Shown piece after piece: positions 9,099 through 16,923 of a stretch of DNA of 64,000 nt (its first letter is position 1; each line of letters opens with the position of its first letter). Location: positions 62,001 through 126,000 of the forward strand of contig JANPJV010000116.1 of assembly GCA_031425695.1 (NCBI GenBank). Direction: 5' to 3'. The notes beneath the pieces are model-generated. The model saw nothing but the letters and a program-made list of their open reading frames with translations, was not told where the DNA came from and made no database searches. Source of the DNA: JANPJV01 sp031425695. GTDB taxonomy: Bacteria > Pseudomonadota > Gammaproteobacteria > Xanthomonadales > SZUA-5. The position numbers were made by a program, and so were the translations under genes.

Positions 9099-12000
9099 TT
9101 ATTCGAACCCGCTTCGGAAGAGTTGCGTCGGGACGCCTGCCTGGAAGGTGCCGGTCGCGACCGGGCCGCCGTTGAAGGCGCTGTCGACCGCCTCCACGCT
9201 CCAGCTGTAGGAGCCGGGAGCAAGGCCCGTCAGTGACCAGCCGCCGGCGCCGCGGACTTTGCCGGGCTCGGGTTTGTGGCGTGCAATCGCAACCGGAATG
9301 CCGCTACGGTGAAGCTTGACATCGTAGGTGAGCGCGGCTTGCGGCGTCAGGTCGTCGCTGGCGGGGTTCCATCGCAGGTCAACCTTGCCGTCGCCCTGGA
9401 TCACGGCACCGAGCGCTGTCGGTGCGCTGGGCCGATTGTTCTCGGCGGGTGCGGTGTTGACATAGAGGTGCATCTGCGACTCGACCAGCCCGTTGCCACC
9501 GGGCACGAAGTAGTACCCGGCAATGAAGTAATCGAGGTCACCTTCGCCGTCAATGTCGAGCCAGCTGAAGGAGCCGCCGCTGCGGCCCATCGCCCGCGGC
9601 GCGGGCAGCTGGTTACCTGAATCGACGAAGCTCCCGTTGACGTTGTCGTAGACCTTGGCGCGCCCTTCGATGCGCCCGCTGGCGTTGTAGCTGCCCGCAA
9701 TCAGGATGTCGATATCACCATCGGAATCGTAGTCGGCCCAGGCTGCGGCGGAGATGTCGGACCAGCCTTCGCAGGACAGGCAGGCAATGATCTCGGCCGG
9801 CACATAGGTCTCGGCATCGTTCCGATAGACGCGCAGGACGTTATTGAAAGCGCCGCTGGTTTCCCGGATGTGGCCGGCGACGAGCACATCGAGATCACCA
9901 TCATTGTCCTGGTCGCCCCAATGGAGCTCGCCGTGCTCCACCGTCAACGTGCCGAGGATGTCTTCGCCGACGAAGGCGCCATCGTCGTTGCGGAAACGGC
10001 GGATGTAGCCCGCTTCATTCAGCGGCGAAACGTGGTTGACGAGAAGATCGAGGTCCTGGTCGCCGTCGAAGTCCGCCCAGGTGGTCTGGGCATGGGCGGT
10101 CTCTCCAAGCGCCGCGTCCGCCTCGCTGAAAAGCCAGCCGCCGCTGCCGTTGGCACCGTCGTTGCGCATGAGGACGGTGCGATAAATAGAGGCGTCGTCG
10201 TCCCAGATCGAGGGCAGCAACAGGTCCTGGTCGCCGTCGTTGTCGAAGTCGGCCCAAGAAATCGAGTTGAGGTCGAAGTCGGCCTGGTCGTTGTCCTCCC
10301 AGTAACCCGGCAGCTGGGTATCGGTCAGTACCAGCGCCCCGCTGTCGTTGCGGTAGATCACCGTGTCGCCGTCGGTGGCGACGGTGAGGTCCTGGTCGCC
10401 ATCGCCGTCCACGTCGGCCCATGCCAGGTCGGACGCGCCGGCGGTCATGGTGCCCAAGGGCACGTCGACGTAGGTGAAGTTCCACTCCGTGGAGCTCACT
10501 GCCCCATCGTTGCGCATCAGCACCAGGCGATCGACGGCACTCACGTTGTAGACCACGTAGTAGCCGAGGACGGCGAGGTCGAGATCACCATCGCCATCGT
10601 AGTCGGCGGGTGCGGCGGCGGTCACCCACCAATCTTCGTTCTGCGGGGTGACGAACAGCGGATCCAGCGGGGTGACTTCGGTGAAGTCCCCGAACACGCC
10701 ACCCGGGCCCGCCTGCACCACCAGGAAGCGGCCGTAGGAATCAGTAGCGCCGTCGTCGTCGGTCACGGTCAGGATGACCTGGTAAGTGCCCTCCTCCGCG
10801 TACAGATGCGTGGGATTCCGCGCCCTGGACGTCACGCCGTCGCCAAAGCTCCACTCCCAGGCGACGACGGTGCCGTCGGCGTCGGTGCTGGTGTCGGTCA
10901 AGGCCAGCGAAAGACCCGTCGCGACGTAGCTGTAGCCAGCCGTGGGTGGTTGGTTGACCGGCGGCCCCGGCGGGCCCGCGAAGTGGCGGATCACGCCGCC
11001 CCAGCCGCCGATCCAGGCATCACCGGCGGGACTGGCGACGAGGCTCCCAAAGGTGCCGAGGTTGAGCGCGCCCGAGTTCATGACCGCCCAGTTGCGGCCT
11101 CCGGTTGCCGAATGCATCACGACGCCCGCCGTGGTCGAAACCCAGAGCTCCTGCGCCCCGATCAGCTCGATATCGGCAATCTGGTCGGTCGTATTTGGAG
11201 TCGGGAGGATCTGCCAGGTGAGGCCGCCGTCGTCGCTGCGTGCCGCGTAGCCTGAGTTGCCCACGACATAGCCCGTGTTCGCATCCCAGAAATCGAGGTC
11301 ACGAGTGGTCGCTGGATTGCCGGGAAGATCCACTTCCGACCACGACGTGCCGCTGTCGCCGCTTCGAAACAGGGACCCGTACGATGCCAACGCCCACGCG
11401 CGCGAACCGGCAAAGTCCACGGCCACATAGCTTCCCTGGAAGCCCGGGACCGGCGCCCAGGAATTGCCGCCATTGGTGGTGCGGAACAGCGCCGCTCCGC
11501 TGAAGCCTTGGCCGATGACCCAGCCCTCGGTCAGGCTGGTGAAATGCAGCTCCGCGGCACTGTTGAGCCCGACCGGTGCGGACGTGCCGGCCAGCCAGGT
11601 GGCGCCGGCATCGGCGCTGCGATGGACAATGCCCGCTTCGTCGACGGCGACCACCGCTCCTGGCCCGACGACTTGCACCGCCACCAGATCGTCCGTGCCT
11701 GGCGTAGTGCGGATCAACCAGCGAGCGGAGCCGGCAGCCCGGGTCAATACGCGACCGCCATCGCCGACGGCGATCAGATCGCCATTGGCGAACCGATCCA
11801 TGGCCACGATCGTGGTGCCGGTCCCGCTCGACACCTGGGTCCAACTGGCGCCACCATCCACGCTGCGGATGACCATCCCGTCGCCCAGACCGTAATAGCC
11901 GGTGGTGGCGTTCGCAAACACCGGCACGCTCGTTGACAGGAAGTTCGGCGTGGGGCCGGGCGTGACGAAACTCTGCGTCCAGGTGAGGCCGGCATCGACC

Positions 12001-12950
12001 GAACGGTAGAGAGTTCCGGCGCCATCCGATGCGGTCAAGGACGCCGGGGACGCAATGCTGAATGCGAGCTCGCCGTTGTATGGGATCGAGAAGACTTCGC
12101 CCAGGTCAGTCCAGGTGAGGCCGGCATCCGCCGATCGAAATACCCGGTCGTCGTAGTCGGGATAGGAGCCGGTACGGCCCCAGGCCAGCACCACCGTATC
12201 CGAAATCTTGAACAGCTCGCTGCAACCGGCGGCGTTGCCGCCGGCAGTCCAGCTGACCCCGGCATCGATGGAGCGCAGCCAAGCCCCGTCGACGATTGCC
12301 ACGGCGACTGTGGAAGACAGGAAACTCACCGCGCTTGCGTTGCCGGCCCGTACCGAGGCGAAATTGGCCCCGCCATCAGTCGTCCGGTTGACGCCGGTGG
12401 TGGAAACGCCAAGCCCCGTCTGCGCATTGGCGAACGAAAACTGGAACATCCCGTTGGGCGAATCTGTCCAGGTGAGACCGCCATCGCGGCTGATGTCCGC
12501 GCCGCCGTTGCCGACGATGACGCCGAAGCTCGGCGTCGAAAACACCATGTGGTAGGTCGACCCCATCTGCGGCAGCTCTTGCCACGTGGTGCCGCCGTCG
12601 GTGGTGCGGTAATTGGCGTTGCCCCACACCCAGCCATGCTGGCTGTCGAGGAAGAAAATGCCGTTCAACGGGCTGTAGAGGTCGTCCGGCACAGCGCGCT
12701 GGACCCACGTCACACCGCCGTCGTTGGATTCGAACAGCGCGCCACCGTTGTCGAAGGAATCATCCTCAGTGGCGATGAAGATCCGATTCGGCGTGGGCGC
12801 CGCGATGCCCCGGATCTGCAAGCCCGTCGGCAGCGGGCTCTCGGTGCTCCACTGGGCCGATGCCGGCAGGCTCGGTGCAGCCAGCACGGCCGCCAGCGCC
12901 AGCGCCTGCACGCTGCGGGCGACGGGGAAAGACTTGGGTGCGTCGTACAT
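9099..12950 (-). CDS. Mosaic secreted protein: Ycf48-like, PKD, FG-GAP, Fn3, GFE tail
   Basis: A 1283-residue exported multidomain protein. After a signal peptide (cleavage near PASAQW) come about 13 BNR/Ycf48-like blades over the first ~650 residues, each with a D-x-G-x-[ST]-W turn (DGGVTW, DGGTTW, DAGLTW, DGGASW). A PKD domain follows (DTSTDADGTVVAWEWSFGDG), then seven FG-GAP/VCBS calcium-type repeats (DYDGDGDLDLAVLG, DVDGDGDQDL, DFDNDGDQDL and others), enough for an integrin-like seven-bladed propeller, and a fibronectin-III-like domain. The last residues are LFRSGFE. The start at 12950 has GGAG upstream and gives a standard signal peptide; a start 10 codons earlier is weaker. Likely a surface or extracellular binding protein; ligand unknown. 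Confidence 0.85.
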   Translation of the reverse strand: MYDAPKSFPVARSVQALALAAVLAAPSLPASAQWSTESPLPTGLQIRGIAAPTPNRIFIATEDDSFDNGGALFESNDGGVTWVQRAVPDDLYSPLNGIFFLDSQHGWVWGNANYRTTDGGTTWQELPQMGSTYHMVFSTPSFGVIVGNGGADISRDGGLTWTDSPNGMFQFSFANAQTGLGVSTTGVNRTTDGGANFASVRAGNASAVSFLSSTVAVAIVDGAWLRSIDAGVSWTAGGNAAGCSELFKISDTVVLAWGRTGSYPDYDDRVFRSADAGLTWTDLGEVFSIPYNGELAFSIASPASLTASDGAGTLYRSVDAGLTWTQSFVTPGPTPNFLSTSVPVFANATTGYYGLGDGMVIRSVDGGASWTQVSSGTGTTIVAMDRFANGDLIAVGDGGRVLTRAAGSARWLIRTTPGTDDLVAVQVVGPGAVVAVDEAGIVHRSADAGATWLAGTSAPVGLNSAAELHFTSLTEGWVIGQGFSGAALFRTTNGGNSWAPVPGFQGSYVAVDFAGSRAWALASYGSLFRSGDSGTSWSEVDLPGNPATTRDLDFWDANTGYVVGNSGYAARSDDGGLTWQILPTPNTTDQIADIELIGAQELWVSTTAGVVMHSATGGRNWAVMNSGALNLGTFGSLVASPAGDAWIGGWGGVIRHFAGPPGPPVNQPPTAGYSYVATGLSLALTDTSTDADGTVVAWEWSFGDGVTSRARNPTHLYAEEGTYQVILTVTDDDGATDSYGRFLVVQAGPGGVFGDFTEVTPLDPLFVTPQNEDWWVTAAAPADYDGDGDLDLAVLGYYVVYNVSAVDRLVLMRNDGAVSSTEWNFTYVDVPLGTMTAGASDLAWADVDGDGDQDLTVATDGDTVIYRNDSGALVLTDTQLPGYWEDNDQADFDLNSISWADFDNDGDQDLLLPSIWDDDASIYRTVLMRNDGANGSGGWLFSEADAALGETAHAQTTWADFDGDQDLDLLVNHVSPLNEAGYIRRFRNDDGAFVGEDILGTLTVEHGELHWGDQDNDGDLDVLVAGHIRETSGAFNNVLRVYRNDAETYVPAEIIACLSCEGWSDISAAAWADYDSDGDIDILIAGSYNASGRIEGRAKVYDNVNGSFVDSGNQLPAPRAMGRSGGSFSWLDIDGEGDLDYFIAGYYFVPGGNGLVESQMHLYVNTAPAENNRPSAPTALGAVIQGDGKVDLRWNPASDDLTPQAALTYDVKLHRSGIPVAIARHKPEPGKVRGAGGWSLTGLAPGSYSWSVEAVDSAFNGGPVATGTFQAGVPTQLFRSGFE

Positions 12951-13290
12951 GGGGCTCCGATCTTTCGACACCGACAGCATTACGTCGCTGGGTGCTCTGC
13001 CCCGAGTCTCGCCCGCGATCCCCGAAAATTTCGTGATTTTTCCTGCAGTTGAGTTAGGTTAGGAGACTCCCGGCTGGCTCGAAATGGCCCCGCGACGGTG
13101 CGCCGAGTACCTCACCCTAGCCCCGATGAAGCGTACGGTCGGGCGACAGTTGCGAACTGCCAGAGGGGTTCGTGCCATTATCGAATTAGACCGCTGCATT
13201 CTCGGCAATAAACCTGGAGGCTCTATGTGAATAAAACTTGCAGCGTCGATACTATTCGGCGCCACCGGACCGGCAGTTACCCAGCTGGCG

Positions 13291-13728
13291 ATGCCGCGGA
13301 TCATGGAGCTCGTCGAGCCGGTGGTTAAAAGTGGAATCAAATCAAACGAAAACAAGATGCCGGAAAGTATGTTCCGGACCGGTCGCTTGTCGGTTTCGGT
13401 GCCGGGCTCGATATTGTTCTTCAATGCGACCGGCTGCCTGACCGCCATGCTCGATCACGAATCGCTCGCCCAGGACGACAAGAAGTGCTTGGAAGGGGAG
13501 AAAGTGCCGACCATTGGTGATTTCCACGGGAAAACCAGCACAGCGGGCAAGCCGGCAATCATCCTCCTGAGCCCGCTTTACAACGTGGATGCGCTGAAGG
13601 CCCTGCGCTCGGGGAAAGATGCATTCTGGGATGAACAACGGGCTGCGCTCGACACGCTCCAGCTGGAAATCGGACAGAAGTTTCCCGAAGCCGCCGTCCA
13701 TCCGGTCTACATTCCTTTTGGTCAATAG
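13291..13728 (+). CDS. Small hypothetical protein with a disrupted 5' start
   Basis: The clear open frame from the ATG at 13291 gives 145 residues of unknown function; I recognise no domain. The frame is open further back to ATA at 13231 and reads IKLAASILFGATGPAVTQLA, which looks like a signal peptide. Just before it lies ATG at 13225, preceded by GGAGG at ideal spacing but followed at once by TGA. The natural start is therefore probably 13225, with codon 2 now a stop (for example CGA to TGA), or the gene begins at a rare non-AUG codon. No ribosome site precedes 13291. The gap from 12951 to 13224 shows no other gene. Confidence 0.5.
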   Translation: MPRIMELVEPVVKSGIKSNENKMPESMFRTGRLSVSVPGSILFFNATGCLTAMLDHESLAQDDKKCLEGEKVPTIGDFHGKTSTAGKPAIILLSPLYNVDALKALRSGKDAFWDEQRAALDTLQLEIGQKFPEAAVHPVYIPFGQ

Positions 13729-13807
13729 AAAATCGGGCGGTCGGGTCGGATCACGCCGGGCATGTTCGCTTTTGGCCTGAATCCGTGAGAGGCGCGAGAC
13801 CGTCCAG

Positions 13808-14170
13808 GTGGCGATGACGCATTCGCTGTTCGCGATTTACGATCAGCTCGTCCAAGCCATCCTGGGCATCGCCATTGCACTGCTGATCGTCGGCATTGGA
13901 CTCTGGCTCGAAGCGTCCGCCCCTGCGTTGCCGGGCGCGCGGCCCGCAGCAAATGTTTACAGCGTGGTCAGTCACCTCGGCTACTCGGCGACCAAGAAGA
14001 ACCACGTTCCCCTCGCCTTCCTGGATGCTTCGACCGCAGCCGATCCCGACCGCCAATGGCTCGGGGCACTGTCCCGCCAACGCTTCGTCATTCGTCCTGA
14101 CGGCAACTTCGATTCTGGGCGTCCGGCGTGGCGATCCTGCTGCGCCGACACCTGGACGATCAGCAGCTGA
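13808..14170 (+). CDS. Small membrane-anchored hypothetical, C-terminus frameshifted
   Basis: A 120-residue frame with one N-terminal membrane helix (LVQAILGIAIALLIVGIGLWL) and a soluble part of unknown function. The last ~17 residues (PAWRSCCADTWTISS) look unnatural. Restoring one T in GATTCTGGG near 14111 would continue the frame as FWASGVAILLRRHLDDQQL, stopping at 14190, which looks like a genuine amphipathic ending. So a one-base deletion, or a sequencing error, is likely. The first codon may be GTG 13808 or ATG 13814. Confidence 0.5.
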   Translation: MAMTHSLFAIYDQLVQAILGIAIALLIVGIGLWLEASAPALPGARPAANVYSVVSHLGYSATKKNHVPLAFLDASTAADPDRQWLGALSRQRFVIRPDGNFDSGRPAWRSCCADTWTISS

Positions 14171-14282
14171 TGAGCGCCATGAAAACCTGAGTGACGCCAG
14201 CCTCAGCGGCTGACGCGACCCGGGCGTCGCGCGCCGTTGCACAGGGTCTGACGCCCTGAGCGAGCCCGCGAAAAATGTACAT

Positions 14283-15014
14283 CTAGATTTCGTCCCGCCT
14301 TCCCAACCACACGCAGCTCGCGACCAGGATCAGGGTGCCGAGAAGGGCGCCACTGAGCAGGGCCTGTAGCGCCTTGGCGGGGTCGCTGGCCAGGACGTTG
14401 GTCGGCAGCAGCCATGGGAAATAGATGCCGATCTTGGCGGAGGTGGCAACTACAGCGACGAAGGTGCCGCCGATGCCGACCACCACGGGCGCGGCGAAGT
14501 TGCGGATGGCCATCGCGATCGTGAACTGGATGGCGACGACGAGGATTCCAGCCAGCCACATCTTGGCGAGCAGCGCGGCGAGCTGGCCACCGGCAAAGTC
14601 GCCGGACAGCGCCTGTGCGGGAACGATGGCGCCACCCAACAGGCCGCTCAGGATGATCGCGACCCAGATCAACGCCGAAATCAAGGCCATCACGCCGAGA
14701 GCGATGATGGCCTTCGCGGCATAGATCAGCCATTTCGGGTAAGGCAGCGAGAGCACGCTCGACCACGCCCCCGGTCCGTGCTCGATCTGGGCGAGCAAGG
14801 CGGTCAGCGCGGTGGCGCTCATCGGGAGCAGGAAGAATGCCCAGATGGCACTGCCCGTCATGACGAACCGCGGCCAGTCGCCAGCGCTTTTGTCGCTCAC
14901 CAGCATCATCGTCAACATGATCAGCATCATGACGGGCACGCCGACGACCAGGAGCAGGATCAGCGAGCGCTTGAGCTTGATGCTTTCGGCGTGCAGCAGG
15001 CGGGCAAGCTTCAT
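14283..15014 (-). CDS. ABC-2-type transporter permease
   Basis: A 243-residue integral membrane protein with about six helices, of the ABC-2/lantibiotic-immunity permease type. The N-terminus MKLARLLHAESIKLKRSL is the usual short cytoplasmic lead of this family, followed by LILLLVVGVPVMMLIMLTMM. Its start overlaps the stop of the ATPase gene by four bases (ATGA), so the two are translationally coupled and form one exporter. Relatives export or expel lipid-targeting peptides or antibiotics; the substrate here is not known and no biosynthetic genes or two-component partner lie nearby. Confidence 0.88.
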   Translation of the reverse strand: MKLARLLHAESIKLKRSLILLLVVGVPVMMLIMLTMMLVSDKSAGDWPRFVMTGSAIWAFFLLPMSATALTALLAQIEHGPGAWSSVLSLPYPKWLIYAAKAIIALGVMALISALIWVAIILSGLLGGAIVPAQALSGDFAGGQLAALLAKMWLAGILVVAIQFTIAMAIRNFAAPVVVGIGGTFVAVVATSAKIGIYFPWLLPTNVLASDPAKALQALLSGALLGTLILVASCVWLGRRDEI

Positions 15015-15958
15015 GCCGATTCACCCTTGTAGAGCGCAGCTTGCTCCGCTTGTCCCGGGCTTGCGGTGAGCTTTAGAAAAATGGATTCCAGGCTGGGGCG
15101 TTCCTGGCTGAGACCACTGACCGCGAAGCCCGCCTCGACCAGCAGTCGCAACAGCTGTGCGCGCTCGTCCGCGGCCAGCGCCCCTTGGATCTGCAGCTTG
15201 CCGTCGACGACGAGCGCGGCCAGCGCGTGCTCGGCGAGCAACTGCGCTGCCTCCTCCGGACGATCGCTCTCGATCCGAACCAGCGGCTGTGCGCGTGCGT
15301 GCAAACGTTCCAGTCGGTCCTGGAAGATCAGCCGGCCATTTGCGATCAACGCGCAGTGGTCGGCGGTCTGCTCGATCTCCGACAGCAGGTGGCTCGAGAG
15401 CATCACCGTGGTGCCGAAGCGCGCCGGCAGTCCACGGATCAGCTCGCGCATCTGCACGATGCCCGCCGGGTCGAGCCCATTGGTCGGTTCGTCGAGAATC
15501 AACAGGCGCGGCGCGCCGATGAGAGCCCGCGCCAGCGCCAGGCGTTGGCGCATGCCGAGCGAATAGGTCGACACGGTCCGCCCGGCCGCCTCGTTGAGCC
15601 CGACCAGGTCGAGCAGCGGCAGCACCGCTGCGCGTGGCTTCTGCAGCAGGATTGCGCCAATCTCGAGCGTCTCCCGACCGGTCAGGTTGGGATAGAGCGT
15701 TGGCTTCTCGACAATCGCGCCGACGCCGTGCAGGGCCGCCATGCGTTGCGACGAGAGATCGAGCCCATTGAGGGACACCACACCCGCGCTCGGTTTGATC
15801 AGCCCCAGCAACATGCGGATCGTGGTGGTCTTGCCGGCCCCATTCGGACCGAGGAAACCGAAAACCGATCCGGCCGGGACGCGCAGGTCCAGCGAATCCA
15901 CGGCTTTGATCGCGCCGAAATTGCGGGACAGCCGGGTGGTTGAAACTGCAAAAGTCAT
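15011..15958 (-). CDS. ABC transporter ATP-binding protein (BcrA/NatA-like)
   Basis: A 315-residue ATPase subunit. Walker A is GPNGAGKTT (residues ~38-46), the ABC signature YSLGMRQRLALARAL, and Walker B LLILDEPTNGLDPAG. The ~90-residue C-terminal extension after the nucleotide domain is typical of bacitracin- or lantibiotic-resistance-type ATPases (BcrA-like). It partners with the permease downstream. A perfect ten-base-pair hairpin ends three bases before the ATG and no clear ribosome site is visible outside it, so translation may be controlled by that structure. Confidence 0.92.
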   Translation of the reverse strand: MTFAVSTTRLSRNFGAIKAVDSLDLRVPAGSVFGFLGPNGAGKTTTIRMLLGLIKPSAGVVSLNGLDLSSQRMAALHGVGAIVEKPTLYPNLTGRETLEIGAILLQKPRAAVLPLLDLVGLNEAAGRTVSTYSLGMRQRLALARALIGAPRLLILDEPTNGLDPAGIVQMRELIRGLPARFGTTVMLSSHLLSEIEQTADHCALIANGRLIFQDRLERLHARAQPLVRIESDRPEEAAQLLAEHALAALVVDGKLQIQGALAADERAQLLRLLVEAGFAVSGLSQERPSLESIFLKLTASPGQAEQAALYKGESA

Positions 15959-15961
15959 AGA

Positions 15962-15988
15962 AGCCGTCTCTGGCGCCGAGAGACGGCT
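15962..15988 (-). promoter_or_regulatory. Perfect 10-bp hairpin in the leader of the ABC ATPase gene
   Basis: AGCCGTCTCT and AGAGACGGCT form a perfect inverted repeat around a seven-base loop, ending three bases before the ATG at 15958. It occupies the ribosome-binding region, so it could be an RNA structure that blocks translation, or a DNA operator dyad. The dyad is seen directly; the role is inferred. Confidence 0.5.
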
Positions 15989-16060
15989 GCGGCTGCATTA
16001 GTGGCGATCAGGTGCGCCGGGGCGAATGCTGGAAGTCATTGGCGGCAGCGCTCTGCGCCC

Positions 16061-16609
16061 TTACGGGCCAGGGATTACCCCGCACGCGATGCGCGCACCG
16101 CCGGGTTTGTCAGCGTAGTTGTCGTCTGCCGCGTGGATGATGATGCTGCGACCGCGTACGTCAGCCAGGCGCAGATTCCTGGAAACCAGGCCCATCCGTG
16201 CGGCACCCTCGGCATCGACCATCAGGCGCGGCAGGTCGCCAGCATGCCCAGCGCCAGTCGGCCCTGCGTGGCGCCCCGTCGCACCAGGGTCATAGTGTTC
16301 CCCTGCCGCTCCTCCCGCGCTCGGCTGGCCATCCTTCAGCGCCGGATCACAACTCGGATTTTCATGGACATGGATGCCATGCGCACCAGCCGGCAACCCG
16401 CTCAACGACGGGCGCAGGACCAGCGCGCCATCTTCCTCGTCAACCTCGATCCGACCCATGCCAGCACCAACCCCTTCGGCTGAGATGGCGTGCATCGGGA
16501 CCATGATCGCCTGCTTCCCTTGAGGGCGTGGCGGACTGGAGTTCACGCACGCGGAGGCCAGCGCCGCTGCGACGCTCAAGGAAACCATTCTGGAGATCAG
16601 GGTCATCAT
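16061..16609 (-). CDS. sodC: Superoxide dismutase [Cu-Zn], exported
   Basis: A 182-residue periplasmic Cu-Zn superoxide dismutase, converting superoxide to O2 and H2O2. The N-terminus is a signal peptide ending LASAC, with Cys21 a plausible lipid-attachment site, although the lipobox is not canonical. Copper/zinc ligands are visible in GIHVHENPSC (two His), GEHYDP, the His/Asp region HAGDLPRL, and IIIHAADDNYADKPGG; the Cys in NPSC and the Cys in RIACGVIPG form the conserved disulphide. The length fits bacterial SodC. Two ATGs stand in tandem at 16607-16609 and 16604-16606; no strong ribosome site is seen. Confidence 0.93.
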   Translation of the reverse strand: MMTLISRMVSLSVAAALASACVNSSPPRPQGKQAIMVPMHAISAEGVGAGMGRIEVDEEDGALVLRPSLSGLPAGAHGIHVHENPSCDPALKDGQPSAGGAAGEHYDPGATGRHAGPTGAGHAGDLPRLMVDAEGAARMGLVSRNLRLADVRGRSIIIHAADDNYADKPGGARIACGVIPGP

Positions 16610-16753
16610 TTATGTCCGGGGTTTTGGATAGCTGAAGACATTGGCACCAGCGGCGAGCCGCGCTCTGTGCGGAAGCGAACAGTAAGCTCGCGTGAGGTAA
16701 AAAATCCAGTTGCCATTCTGCTAGGGAATCTCTGAACAAGTCAGTGGCTCCGC

Positions 16754-16868
16754 GCGGCACATGGATGTGCCGCCATTTTCGATGACGCAAGTCATTGAAA
16801 ATGAAGCGAAACAAAAACCACGCTTTTTGTAGAGCGTGTTGGAACAAGGCCAGGATGGACTTTGTTCC
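16754..16868. repeat. Cluster of four adjacent stem-loops
   Basis: Within a gene-free stretch (16610-16923) four inverted repeats follow one another: GCGGCACATGGATGTGCCGC (16754-16773); CATTTTCGATGAC-GCAA-GTCATTGAAAATG written as arms of 13 bases around a GCAA loop (16774-16803, one G-T pair); CACGCT/AGCGTG (16819-16838); and GGAACAA/TTGTTCC (16841-16868). The first two abut exactly. The 20-base palindrome recurs in reverse orientation at 34907. It could be a repeat of mobile origin, a terminator region for the DUF885 gene, or a structured small RNA. Confidence 0.55.
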
Positions 16869-16923
16869 GACCTTCCCTAACCGCGGGAATGCGTTCGGCC
16901 AATCGTAACCCGCGCGCGATGCC

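Noticed and set aside
9870..11255. Long plus-strand frame opposite the mosaic surface protein (461 codons)
   Set aside because: Antisense to clear FG-GAP repeats; its own Val/Gly-rich repeats simply mirror them.
13225..13230. TGA at codon 2 read as selenocysteine
   Set aside because: No SECIS-like hairpin follows, and position 2 next to the start is not a known site for Sec insertion.
13808..16609. A bacteriocin or lantibiotic cluster around the ABC exporter
   Set aside because: There is no precursor peptide, modification enzyme or two-component pair nearby; the ABC pair alone does not support it.
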